64,000 nucleotides of DNA from an uncultured Clostridia bacterium (GTDB taxonomy: Bacteria; Bacillota; Clostridia; Christensenellales; CAG-138), in NCBI GenBank assembly GCA_934633985.1, contig CAKTYU010000002.1, positions 1 to 64,000 on the forward strand, given 5' to 3'. The notes beneath the pieces are model-generated. The model saw nothing but the letters and a program-made list of their open reading frames with translations, was not told the origin of the DNA and did no database searches. A program made the position numbers and the translations under genes. Positions 8,007 to 16,504 of this stretch are shown in pieces. Positions within the stretch are counted from its first letter, which is position 1. Every line of letters begins with the position of its first letter.

Positions 8007-9884
8007 TTATCCGCCGTATCTGTACAATGCCGCCGTGCCGTTTGAAAAGACCAAATCGAAGCCTTCGAAGCTCTTGGGAGATATGCTGTAATTGCAGCGC
8101 TCGTTTATGCCGATGTAGATATAGTCCACGCCGTATTTCTCAAACAGCGCGCCGGAGCTTTCCGGGGCCTCAAACATGGCGGCGACATCCTGCTCGCGGC
8201 CGTATGTGTTAAAGCCGTGGTAATAGAGGTAGGCGGACGAGCCGCAGACGATATTGCGCCCGGTGAGGGCGGCTACGGCGTTGTTGTGGTGGACGCCGGT
8301 AAGTATAACGCAGTCCGCGGGGAGGTTTTTGTCTATGAATTCCGCCGCCTCAAGCTCGCCCTTTGGGAAAAGCTCATATCGGCTTACCGCCTCACGGCCC
8401 AGCGTAAGCACTCCGGATAGCGTCATGGCTGTTACCACTATACCGGCAAGCAGCCGCCGGCCTTTAATATCAGAGAGCCTTGCGTATATCTCAACGAGCA
8501 GAGAGGAGACGAGGCCGCAGCAGAAGGCGAACCATATAAACAGCAGCTTGTTATTGTCATAGGGGTTGGGCTGGAACTGTATTATCTCGGAGAGTACCCA
8601 TAGAAGCAGCACGCCCAGCCACGTCTCCTTATCCTCCTTCTTTGCGGCGATGAACGCCACGGGCAGCAGTATGAATATCAGCCCAAGGTTCTTGACATAA
8701 AACCAGAGAAAGGTATCTGTGTCGTTCGCCCAGTTGAGGTTGACTGTGAGAAAGCTGCCCGCCTGACGGAAGGTGAAGCACAGCAGCTGGGGCGCTGCCA
8801 GCGCTACCGCGATGACGCCGTACAAAGCGAACTTTGTGATGCTGTTATTCTTATATACGGCCCTGAGAAACCACGGTATGCTGACAAGGCCGAGGGCCAA
8901 AAACGAGTGGGTATGTATAAGCGGCAGACAGCCGCCCATTATTCCCAGCGGAAGGAACAGGCCGGCGTCATTATCGAACACCGCCCGGCGCAGCAGGTAC
9001 AGGCAGGGGAAAAGTACGCTCCAGCCGAACAGCGTAGCCCTCTGGGGGACCAGCATATCAGCTATCACGTTTACCCAGCGCACGTTTTCACCCACCAGGT
9101 TTGTGGGCGTCTCATAAAATTCGGTAAATATGCGGGTAAAGTTGTAGGGATCTGCCCTCAGTCCGTCCATGAAGTAGGCAAAGCCAAAGCCTCCGCCTAT
9201 GAAAAACAGCACGAACGCCAATACAGCCTTGTCCGCCCGCTTGAACCAGTCCTCGAAGAAAAGGTATACCCCGGATGCTACCGAGAAAAATGCCGGTATC
9301 ATGGGAAGTATGTAGCTTAGCCTGAGGGACGCGCCGAGGGTGTAGAAGGTGGAGGATACGCTGTCGCACAGGAAGGGGTAGCTCATGGGCTGCCCCGCCA
9401 TTATGGAGTATTCCGGCGGGAAGAAGCCCTGCCGGGTTATGGATGAGATTATGCCAAGATGCATACACATATCGCCGTAGGTGCTCTGGCCCGAGCCGAG
9501 GCCGCCGTTGGGCATGGGTGGCAGGGTATGCGACAGCGTCAGGCTGCAAAGCAGCAGCACGACAGGTATCACGCAGCATAGATACGGCTTGAGCGCGGGC
9601 TCGCGTACGGCCATGAGCGGCTTTACGGCCCCTCTTGCCGATATAAAGCCTATGGCGGCGGCAGCGGCCAGGGCCAAAAGCTGCGAAAGCAGCGTAAAGC
9701 CCAGCGCAAAGGAAAAAAGCGCCGGCAGCCACATGAGCATGAGAAGGCCCAAGGCAGCGCCCAAGGTGATGCGCGCCGTCTTTGGGCAGCGGCAGAATAT
9801 CCGGCGCGACAAAAGCTGCCCTGCGGCGATGAACGCCGCGAGATACAGCACAGCTATAATATCCGAAAAAATACTTCCATTCAT
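8007..9884 (-). CDS. Large polytopic membrane protein, possibly GT-C-like glycosyltransferase
   Basis: About 625 residues with roughly 12-13 membrane helices over the first 480 residues and a soluble C-terminal domain (about 490-625) containing VILTGVHHNNAVAALTGRN and VDYIYIGINERCN. The long loop after the third helix, with a THPP/GGLGSG-like region and the segment MAGQPMSYPFLCDS, recalls polyprenyl-phosphate-sugar dependent GT-C enzymes and DUF2298-like proteins, but I cannot assign a family. The start is taken at ATG 9884 (MNGSIF). An in-frame TTG at 9902 overlaps the -10 box and is unlikely. There is no ribosome site upstream (see promoter). Confidence 0.7.
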   Translation of the reverse strand: MNGSIFSDIIAVLYLAAFIAAGQLLSRRIFCRCPKTARITLGAALGLLMLMWLPALFSFALGFTLLSQLLALAAAAAIGFISARGAVKPLMAVREPALKPYLCCVIPVVLLLCSLTLSHTLPPMPNGGLGSGQSTYGDMCMHLGIISSITRQGFFPPEYSIMAGQPMSYPFLCDSVSSTFYTLGASLRLSYILPMIPAFFSVASGVYLFFEDWFKRADKAVLAFVLFFIGGGFGFAYFMDGLRADPYNFTRIFTEFYETPTNLVGENVRWVNVIADMLVPQRATLFGWSVLFPCLYLLRRAVFDNDAGLFLPLGIMGGCLPLIHTHSFLALGLVSIPWFLRAVYKNNSITKFALYGVIAVALAAPQLLCFTFRQAGSFLTVNLNWANDTDTFLWFYVKNLGLIFILLPVAFIAAKKEDKETWLGVLLLWVLSEIIQFQPNPYDNNKLLFIWFAFCCGLVSSLLVEIYARLSDIKGRRLLAGIVVTAMTLSGVLTLGREAVSRYELFPKGELEAAEFIDKNLPADCVILTGVHHNNAVAALTGRNIVCGSSAYLYYHGFNTYGREQDVAAMFEAPESSGALFEKYGVDYIYIGINERCNYSISPKSFEGFDLVFSNGTAALYRYGG

Positions 9885-9890
9885 GCTTGA

Positions 9891-9899
9891 ATTATACCA
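9891..9899 (-). promoter_or_regulatory. Extended -10 promoter abutting the start codon (leaderless candidate)
   Basis: On the minus strand TGGTATAAT (TGn plus perfect TATAAT, 9899 to 9891) ends six bases before the ATG at 9884. Transcription from this box would begin at or next to the start codon, leaving no room for a Shine-Dalgarno site. Confidence 0.55.
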
Positions 9900-10041
9900 C
9901 AAAGGCCGCCGCGCAATTATAAAAATTTATGACCATGACATAAAATGTGAACATAACAATATGTTGTGTAATCCCTTGCAATGGCGGCACGAAATATAGT
10001 ATAGTAATATAAATCATATCGGGTTTAAGGGGGGAAGCCGG

Positions 10042-12102
10042 ATGTATAAGGTGATAAAGAGGGACGGCAGCGTAGCCGAATTCGATATAGCCAAGATAAG
10101 CGGGGCGATATCCAAGGCATTCGGCGCCCTGAACAAGCCCTGCGACGCCAACGATATAGACTTCATCGCGCTGAAGGTCACGGCGGACTTCGAGGGCAAG
10201 ATAAAGGACGACCTGATAAGCGTAGAGGCCATACAGGACAGCGCCGAGCAGGTGCTCATACAGTCGGGGCACTCCGACGTCGCAAAGGCGTACATACTCT
10301 ACCGAAGGGAGCGCGAAAAGCTCCGCAACCTCAAGTCCACCATACTGGACTATAAGGAGACGGTAAACAATTACGTCCGCGAAAAAAATATCCGCATGAG
10401 GGAAAACGCCACGGCCTCATACTCCGTCGGCGGGCTGATACTCTCCAACAGCGGCGCGATAACGGCGAACTACTGGCTGTCGGAAATATACGACGCCGAG
10501 ATATCCGCCGCCCACCGCAGCGGCGAAATGCACCTCCACGACCTCACCATGCTCACAGGCTACTGCGCCGGATGGTCGCTGGAGCAGCTTATAAAAGAGG
10601 GGCTGGGCGGCGTTATGGGAAAGATAGACTCAAAGCCCCCGAAGCACCTGTATTCCCTGTGCAACCAGATGATAAACTTCTTAGGCGTCATGCAGAACGA
10701 ATGGGCGGGGGCGCAGTCCTTCAGCTCCTTCGACACCTGCCTTGCGCCCTTTGTAAAATCCGACAATTTGCCCTATAAGGACGTAAAGAACTGCATAGAG
10801 ACCTTCGTGTTCGGCGTAAATACCCCAAGCCGCTGGGGGACGCAGGCCCCCTTCAGCAATATAACGCTGGACTGGACCGTGCCGGAGGATATGAAGGACA
10901 AGCGCCCCATAATAGGCGGCAGGGAGGCGGATTTCACATACGGCGACTGCCAGGCTGAGATGGATACCGTCAACCGGGCCTTTATGGAGGTTATAACGGA
11001 CGGCGACGCCAACGGCAGCGGCCTTGCCTACCCCATACCCACCTATGCGATAGACAAGGATTTCGACTGGTCGGATAAGCCCAATAACCGGCTGCTTTTC
11101 AGCATGGCGGCAAAATACGGCACACCGTACTTTGCAAACTATAACAGGAGCGGTCTCAGCAAGACCGACGTTCGGGATATGCTAAGCGACGTCGAGGATA
11201 AGTCCCTGCTCCGCAGGCGCGCCGGAGGCTTCTTCGGCAGCGGGGAAAACAGCGGCTCCATAGGGGCGGTCACGCTGAACCTGCCCCGCCTTGCCTACCT
11301 TTCCGACAACGAGGAGGATTTTTACAGGCGGCTGGACAGGCTCATGGATATGGCTGCGCGGTCGCTGGAGGTCAAGCGCAGCATAGTGACCAAGCTCATG
11401 AATGAGGGCATGTACCCCTATACCAAGCGTTACATACAGAATTTTGACAGGCATTTCTCCACCATAGGCATAGTGGGGATGAACGAGGCGGGGCTCAACG
11501 CCGCATGGCTGCGCGCCGGACTTGCCGACCTTCGTACCCGCCGCTTTGCCAAGGAGGTGCTAAGGCACATGCTCAGGCGCATACAGTCCTATCAGGTAAG
11601 CACCGGGCATCTTTACAACCTCGAAGCGACGCCCGCCGAATCCACCGCCTACCGCATGGCGCGGGAGGATAAGGCCCGCTATGCCGATATCATAACCGCA
11701 TCGAGGAACGGCACGCCGTACTATACCAACAGCACCAATATGCCGGTTAGCTTTACCGACGACCTTATCGAGGCGCTGGACGCTCAGGACGAGTTCCAGA
11801 CGATGTATACCTCCGGTACGGTATTCCATGTGTTTACGGAGCAGGCGCTGCCCGATTGGCGGCGCGCCGCCGAGATAGTGCGGATGATAACCGAAAAATA
11901 CAAGCTGCCCTACTTTACGCTTACCCCGACCTTCTCTATCTGCCCAAAGCACGGCTATCTCGTGGGCAAACAGCCCGTCTGCCCGGCCTGCGGCGGCCAT
12001 GCCGATGTTTACAGCCGCATCACGGGCTATTACCGGCCCATCGACAACTGGAACGACGGCAAGCTTCAGGAGTTTCGGGATAGGGTGATGTATAATATAT
12101 GA
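10042..12102 (+). CDS. nrdD: Anaerobic (class III) ribonucleoside-triphosphate reductase
   Basis: A 686-residue enzyme that reduces NTPs to dNTPs without oxygen, using a glycyl radical. The N-terminal 90 residues form an ATP-cone regulatory domain (KVIKRDGSVAEFDIAKI). The core has family blocks such as GEMHLHDL and NGSGLAYPIPTY. The C-terminus has a zinc site (CPKH near 635 and CPAC near 652) followed by SRITGYYRP, whose glycine is the likely radical site. The ribosome site is AAGGGGGG. The activating enzyme NrdG is not adjacent and not seen in the window, so it must be elsewhere if the enzyme is active. Confidence 0.95.
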   Translation: MYKVIKRDGSVAEFDIAKISGAISKAFGALNKPCDANDIDFIALKVTADFEGKIKDDLISVEAIQDSAEQVLIQSGHSDVAKAYILYRREREKLRNLKSTILDYKETVNNYVREKNIRMRENATASYSVGGLILSNSGAITANYWLSEIYDAEISAAHRSGEMHLHDLTMLTGYCAGWSLEQLIKEGLGGVMGKIDSKPPKHLYSLCNQMINFLGVMQNEWAGAQSFSSFDTCLAPFVKSDNLPYKDVKNCIETFVFGVNTPSRWGTQAPFSNITLDWTVPEDMKDKRPIIGGREADFTYGDCQAEMDTVNRAFMEVITDGDANGSGLAYPIPTYAIDKDFDWSDKPNNRLLFSMAAKYGTPYFANYNRSGLSKTDVRDMLSDVEDKSLLRRRAGGFFGSGENSGSIGAVTLNLPRLAYLSDNEEDFYRRLDRLMDMAARSLEVKRSIVTKLMNEGMYPYTKRYIQNFDRHFSTIGIVGMNEAGLNAAWLRAGLADLRTRRFAKEVLRHMLRRIQSYQVSTGHLYNLEATPAESTAYRMAREDKARYADIITASRNGTPYYTNSTNMPVSFTDDLIEALDAQDEFQTMYTSGTVFHVFTEQALPDWRRAAEIVRMITEKYKLPYFTLTPTFSICPKHGYLVGKQPVCPACGGHADVYSRITGYYRPIDNWNDGKLQEFRDRVMYNI

Positions 12103-12115
12103 TCAAGGGAAAAGA

Positions 12116-12628
12116 GTGATCGCTGTAATGAAGGAAAACAGAAAACTGCTTAAAGAGGTGCTGGAGGATATTCGGCACGACATGACCGACGAGGAGGTGC
12201 TTAGCCTGCTGGCAGGCAGCCAGATCTCGGTCAAGCCGGAAAACGCGAAGGAAAAGTATACGTTAGGACAGCGCGCGGCGGATACCATTGCAAAATTCGC
12301 CGGAAGCTGGGCGTTTATATTTTCCTTTACCGGGGTCCTCGTGCTTTGGATGATAGTCAATGTCGTGTTGGCGCTTAAGGCGTTCGACCCATACCCATTT
12401 ATACTGCTTAATCTGGTGCTGTCCTGCGTGGCGGCTATCCAGGCGCCGCTCATTATGATGAGCCAGAACCGCCAGGAGGAGAAGGACCGCCACAGAGCTG
12501 AAAACGACTATAAGGTAAACCTAAAGACCGAGGTAATGATAGAGGCCCTGTACGACAAGGTAAACGCCATTCTCGCCAGGCAGTCGGCGCTGGAAAAGCA
12601 GCTTCAGGCGGAGAAAAAAACAGAATAA
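12116..12628 (+). CDS. DUF1003 family membrane protein
   Basis: A 170-residue protein with a soluble N-terminus containing a helical Asp/Glu-rich part, two membrane helices (about 63-87, FIFSFTGVLVLWMIVNVVLAL, and 93-112) and a C-terminal helical cytoplasmic tail after the conserved block MMSQNRQEEKDR. This pattern is DUF1003; its function is unknown. The start could be GTG 12116 (GGGA five bases upstream) or ATG 12128. It lies only 13 bases after nrdD and is probably co-transcribed; a functional link is not evident. Confidence 0.85.
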   Translation: MIAVMKENRKLLKEVLEDIRHDMTDEEVLSLLAGSQISVKPENAKEKYTLGQRAADTIAKFAGSWAFIFSFTGVLVLWMIVNVVLALKAFDPYPFILLNLVLSCVAAIQAPLIMMSQNRQEEKDRHRAENDYKVNLKTEVMIEALYDKVNAILARQSALEKQLQAEKKTE

Positions 12629-12635
12629 TAAAATC

Positions 12636-12680
12636 GCCTTATCCCGCGGTACGGCCGTACACGGTGGGATAAGGCTTTTT
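12636..12680. terminator. Bidirectional terminator between convergent genes
   Basis: GCCTTATCCC (12636-12645) pairs with GGGATAAGGC (12666-12675), followed by TTTTT on the plus strand and A-rich sequence upstream for the minus direction. A second small stem (GGTAC/GTACA area) sits in the loop. Confidence 0.85.
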
Positions 12681-12692
12681 ATATGCGGGGGC

Positions 12693-14123
12693 TTACTGCG
12701 CCGCCTGCTTTTGCCGCTTGCTCTCGTAAAACTCCTCCAGCCCTCTTTCGCCCTGCTCCGTTACGGGGCGCAGCCAGCTATACGTGAAATAGTGCTTTAT
12801 GCAGAGTATGACCTTAAGGTAGTCCTCCGCAACGTACATTATGGCGAACACCGCGATAAAGGGCAGCTTGAAAACAAACGCCGCAAGGGTGGTGAGGGGG
12901 ACGGAGCATAGCCAGAGGGATAGTAGATCCAGCTTCATGCCTATGCGGGTGTCCCCGCCGGGGCGGAAGGTGCCTACTATGAGTATATACGGCAGGTTAC
13001 GCATGGGCAGCTCGATGCCGTAAACGAGCAGCAGCGCAGCCGTGAGCTTCAGCGTTTCCGGGGTTATGCTTCCGCTCAGGTTGAATACGCTGGCAAGCTG
13101 GAAGCGGAATATGATTATAAGCGCCCCGGTCAGCACCGAGAAAAGGGTGACGAACAGCACGAACCTGCGGGAATCCTCCACCGCGCGCTTTATGTGGCCC
13201 GCGCCTACGTTCTTGCCTACCATTATGCTGGAGGCGTTGCACAGCCCTATAAAGAATACGAAGGCGATATTGTCAAAGGTGCGGAATATTGTCACGGCGG
13301 CGTAATACTGGTAGCCGAGATTGGCGAATATGACGCTGAAAAGAAGCGTTCCAAGGCCCCAAAGGGTCTCGTTTATTATTACGGGGGTGGCCTTTTCGTA
13401 GTATTGGGCGACGGAGCGCCTGTTAAAGCCGAACAGCTCCTTTATGGGGGAGATGAGCGTATTGCGCTGTATGGCGGATATCGCGAGTATGAGCGCGGGG
13501 CCCGCCCATGCGGATATTACGGTGGCCAGCGCCGCGCCGCGGATACCCATTTCGGGCATGCCAAAGGCGCCGAATATAAGGCCGTAGTCCATGAATGCAT
13601 TGAGTATCGTGGTGACTAAGGATACGTACATGGGCAGCTTTACTTTTTCGGTAGAGCGCAGCACGATGCAGAACACCATGTTTACGCCGGTGGCGATGTA
13701 AGACCAGCAGGCTATGCGAAGATAGGCGGCGCCCGCCTCCACCACGTCCGGCTCGCGGTTGAATATCCTTATTACGCCCTCCGGGAAGAGGAGCCCGACG
13801 CCGAAAAACAGCGCGGATATAAGGCATACGGATACAACGGCTATGCCGTATGTGCGGCGTATGCCGGCGGCGTCCTTTGCGCCCCAATACTGGGATATGA
13901 ACACGGCGGCGCCGGAGCACATGCCGAAGGTTATCATATTTAAAAACCAGCCGAACTGACCCGCCATGCCCACGGCGGAGAGAGAAAGGTCCCCAAGCTG
14001 CCCCACCATTATGGTATCTACCAGAATGAAGGAGCTTGTAAGCAGGTTTTGCATAGCCACGGGGAAGGCGAGGCTGAGCGCGATGCGCCAAAAGCCCATA
14101 TCGCCAAAGTATTTTTTAAACAT
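12693..14123 (-). CDS. MATE family efflux transporter
   Basis: A 476-residue transporter of the MATE family with about 12 helices. Recognisable blocks are IALSLAFPVAMQNLLTSS, VDTIMVGQLGDLSLSAVG, FISQYWGAKD and the second-half equivalents NASSIMVGKNVGAG and ELPMRNLPYILIVG. It differs clearly from the MATE gene at 4816-6183 and is more like the NorM/DinF-type subgroup that begins MFKKYFGD; this is a distant impression. It exports organic cations or metabolites against a cation gradient. It is transcribed alone, convergent with nrdD-DUF1003. Confidence 0.9.
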   Translation of the reverse strand: MFKKYFGDMGFWRIALSLAFPVAMQNLLTSSFILVDTIMVGQLGDLSLSAVGMAGQFGWFLNMITFGMCSGAAVFISQYWGAKDAAGIRRTYGIAVVSVCLISALFFGVGLLFPEGVIRIFNREPDVVEAGAAYLRIACWSYIATGVNMVFCIVLRSTEKVKLPMYVSLVTTILNAFMDYGLIFGAFGMPEMGIRGAALATVISAWAGPALILAISAIQRNTLISPIKELFGFNRRSVAQYYEKATPVIINETLWGLGTLLFSVIFANLGYQYYAAVTIFRTFDNIAFVFFIGLCNASSIMVGKNVGAGHIKRAVEDSRRFVLFVTLFSVLTGALIIIFRFQLASVFNLSGSITPETLKLTAALLLVYGIELPMRNLPYILIVGTFRPGGDTRIGMKLDLLSLWLCSVPLTTLAAFVFKLPFIAVFAIMYVAEDYLKVILCIKHYFTYSWLRPVTEQGERGLEEFYESKRQKQAAQ

Positions 14124-14219
14124 ACGACCTCCAGTAGGGATTAAAAAACGGTATTAGCCAACCGTATAAATATATATCAACAAATAAGGATTTGCAATAC
14201 AAAAAGGCATATATGCCGA

Positions 14220-14249
14220 TTGTGCGCCGCGATAAATGAGTAGTATAAT
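14220..14249 (+). promoter_or_regulatory. Promoter for pfkA
   Basis: TTGTGC (14220-14225), 18-base spacer, TATAAT (14244-14249), 45 bases before the pfkA start. A 12-base palindrome GGCATATATGCC lies just upstream at about 14206-14217 and could be an operator or a terminator remnant. Confidence 0.6.
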
Positions 14250-14294
14250 CAAAATATAGTTTTTGTGCTTATCATACAGATGGAGGTGCTTGAT

Positions 14295-15266
14295 ATGTCG
14301 GTAATGAGAATAGGCGTACTGACCAGCGGAGGCGATACCCCCGGCATGAACGCCGCCATTCGCGCGGTGGTGAGGCGCGGCTTGAGCTTTGGCGACGTGG
14401 TGCTCGGCGTTTATCACGGTTACGAGGGCTTGATGGAGGGCCGCGTGAAGCAGCTCCAGTCCTCTGATGTTCACGGCATAATACAGCGGGGCGGCACCAT
14501 ACTTCGTACAGCACGCTCTGAGGTTTTCCGCACGCCAGAGGGGCAGGCCAAGGCCATGCAGCTAATGACGGCTTATGAGATGGATGCGCTCATAGTGATA
14601 GGGGGCGACGGCAGCTTCCACGGCGCGCAGGCACTTGCGGAGCTGGGCATGAACGTAATGGGGATACCCGGCACCATAGATAACGACATAGGCTATACCG
14701 ACTTTACCATAGGCTTCGATACCGCCGTAAACAACGTCATGGGCGAGATGGAGAAGATAAGAGACACCATGCGCTCGCATGACCGTGTGGCGGTGGTAGA
14801 GGTTATGGGAAGGGCGTGCGGCGATATCGCGCTCTGGTCTGCCATGACCGCCCCCGCCGACATAGTGCTTACCCCGGAGTCGCCAAGGGACTGGGGCGAG
14901 GCCGCAAGCCAGCTCATGCACAACAAGCTAATGGGCAGGTTCACCAGCATGGTGATAATTGCGGAGGGCGCAGGCAAGGCGGAGGACTTTGCAAGGTTCG
15001 TGCAGGAGCATACCGACGTGGAGATAAAGCCGGTGGTGCTAAGCTATATACAGCGCGGCGGCGCGCCCAGCGCTGCGGACAGGATGCTCGCCACGCGGCT
15101 GGGGGCGAGGGCCGTTGAGCTTATACACGAGGGCGTGCGCAACAGGGCCCTCGGCATACACGACAACCACATAGTTGACGTGGACATAAAGGACGCCACA
15201 ATGCCCAACGACAACTATGACGGCAGCCTTTACGAGCTGCACAGCAAGATGAACAGGATATACTGA
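14295..15266 (+). CDS. pfkA: ATP-dependent 6-phosphofructokinase
   Basis: A 323-residue glycolytic enzyme that phosphorylates fructose-6-phosphate to the 1,6-bisphosphate. Visible are the N-terminal phosphate loop VLTSGGDTPGMNAAIR, GGDGS at 103-107 (the glycine form typical of ATP-using rather than PPi-using enzymes), the catalytic PGTIDNDI at 125-132, and VVEVMGRACGD. The ATG at 14295 is chosen because GGAGG lies nine bases upstream; the frame is open further upstream but not conserved. It appears monocistronic, flanked by its own promoter and a hairpin. Confidence 0.96.
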   Translation: MSVMRIGVLTSGGDTPGMNAAIRAVVRRGLSFGDVVLGVYHGYEGLMEGRVKQLQSSDVHGIIQRGGTILRTARSEVFRTPEGQAKAMQLMTAYEMDALIVIGGDGSFHGAQALAELGMNVMGIPGTIDNDIGYTDFTIGFDTAVNNVMGEMEKIRDTMRSHDRVAVVEVMGRACGDIALWSAMTAPADIVLTPESPRDWGEAASQLMHNKLMGRFTSMVIIAEGAGKAEDFARFVQEHTDVEIKPVVLSYIQRGGAPSAADRMLATRLGARAVELIHEGVRNRALGIHDNHIVDVDIKDATMPNDNYDGSLYELHSKMNRIY

Positions 15267-15275
15267 CAAAAAGCA

Positions 15276-15310
15276 AACAGCGCCTGACCGCATCGCGGAC
15301 AGGCGCCGTT
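15276..15310 (+). terminator. Hairpin after pfkA
   Basis: AACaGCGCCTG pairs with CAGGCGCcGTT across a 13-base loop, with a single mismatch. The T-run is weak, so termination is likely but not certain. Confidence 0.55.
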
Positions 15311-15375
15311 TATTGCAAAAGCTGCTTTTGCGATAGTAAAAAACACATAGAGTATAACGGGACGGGCTTCAAAGG

Positions 15376-15404
15376 TTCGCATGGGGCGGTTTGTGTGATA
15401 TAAT
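15376..15404 (+). promoter_or_regulatory. Promoter for ddl-murF operon
   Basis: TTCGCA (15376-15381), 17-base spacer, extended -10 TGATATAAT (15396-15404), 42 bases before the ddl start. Confidence 0.65.
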
Positions 15405-15446
15405 ACCACGAGTTGTTTTATTTTTAAAAATGATAGGAGACCGCCT

Positions 15447-16475
15447 GTGAAGATATTGGTTTTGGCCGGAGGATTGAGCCTGGAGAGGGACGTATCCCTT
15501 TCCACGGGCACCATGGTGTGCAATGCCCTAAGGGAAAAGGGGGAGGACGCCATACTCGTGGATCTGTTTTACGGCCTGGAGGAGCTGCCGGAGGATATGG
15601 AGGGCTTCTTTTCGGATAAGACGCCGCTGCCCCCGTATACGATAGAAAGCGCGGTGCCGGAGCTTTCAAGGCTGAAGAAGGAGAGCCTCGGCAGGCCATA
15701 CGGCGCGATAGGCAAAAACGTGATAGAGCTATGCAAGGCTGCGGATATGGTGTTTATGGCGCTGCACGGCGAGCCGGGGGAAAACGGCATGGTGCAGGCC
15801 ATGCTGGATATGCTGAATATAAAATACACCGGCGCGGGCTACCGGGGGAGCGCCGTGGCCATGGATAAGGCGCTGACAAAGCATATACTCATGGGCCGGG
15901 GGATAAAGACGGCGGAGGGCATGATCCTCAAAAAGGGCGATCCACTTCCTGATGTGCCGCTGCCCTGCATAGTAAAGCCCTGCTCCGGCGGCTCCAGCAT
16001 TGGCGTGCGGAAGGTGTTCGACAGGGCGGATGTGCTGCCCGCCGTTGAGGCGGCGTTTGAATACGAGGACGATGTGCTCATAGAGAGGTTTGTGCTTGGC
16101 AGGGAGATAACCTGCGGCGTGCTGGGCGACACGGCGCTGCCGCCGGCCGAGGTCATACCCAAGGGCGACTTTTACGATTACGCGCACAAGTACCAGTCCG
16201 GCCTCATAACCGAGGTATGCCCCGCGGAGCTTCCGGCGGAGGTGACGGCGGAGATACAGGATATATCGCTGCAGGTATTCAGAGCGCTGGGATTGGAGGT
16301 CTATGCGCGCATGGACTTCATATACGACGGCAGGGATTTCTACTGTCTGGAGGCGAATACGCTTCCGGGCATGACCCCCACCAGCCATCTTCCCCAGGAG
16401 GCGAGGGCCATGGGGATAAGCTATCCGGAGCTTTGCATGAGGATAATCGAGCTGTCGCTGGAAAAGTACAAATAA
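15447..16475 (+). CDS. ddl: D-alanine--D-alanine ligase
   Basis: A 342-residue ATP-grasp enzyme joining two D-alanines for peptidoglycan. The N-terminus has LAGGLSLERDVSLSTG, the centre carries the ATP-grasp loop VKPCSGGSSIGVRKV, and the C-terminal metal site reads FYCLEANTLPGMTPTSH. The GTG start at 15447 has AGGAGA seven bases upstream. It is the first gene of a cell-wall set with murF. The vancomycin-susceptibility residue was not assessed. Confidence 0.95.
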   Translation: MKILVLAGGLSLERDVSLSTGTMVCNALREKGEDAILVDLFYGLEELPEDMEGFFSDKTPLPPYTIESAVPELSRLKKESLGRPYGAIGKNVIELCKAADMVFMALHGEPGENGMVQAMLDMLNIKYTGAGYRGSAVAMDKALTKHILMGRGIKTAEGMILKKGDPLPDVPLPCIVKPCSGGSSIGVRKVFDRADVLPAVEAAFEYEDDVLIERFVLGREITCGVLGDTALPPAEVIPKGDFYDYAHKYQSGLITEVCPAELPAEVTAEIQDISLQVFRALGLEVYARMDFIYDGRDFYCLEANTLPGMTPTSHLPQEARAMGISYPELCMRIIELSLEKYK

Positions 16476-16504
16476 AAAATAAATAAGGCAGGAAATGATC
16501 GGCA

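Noticed and set aside
14124..14294. Riboswitch or attenuator before pfkA or the second MATE gene
   Set aside because: Only a short palindrome and a standard promoter are visible; nothing forms a larger conserved fold.
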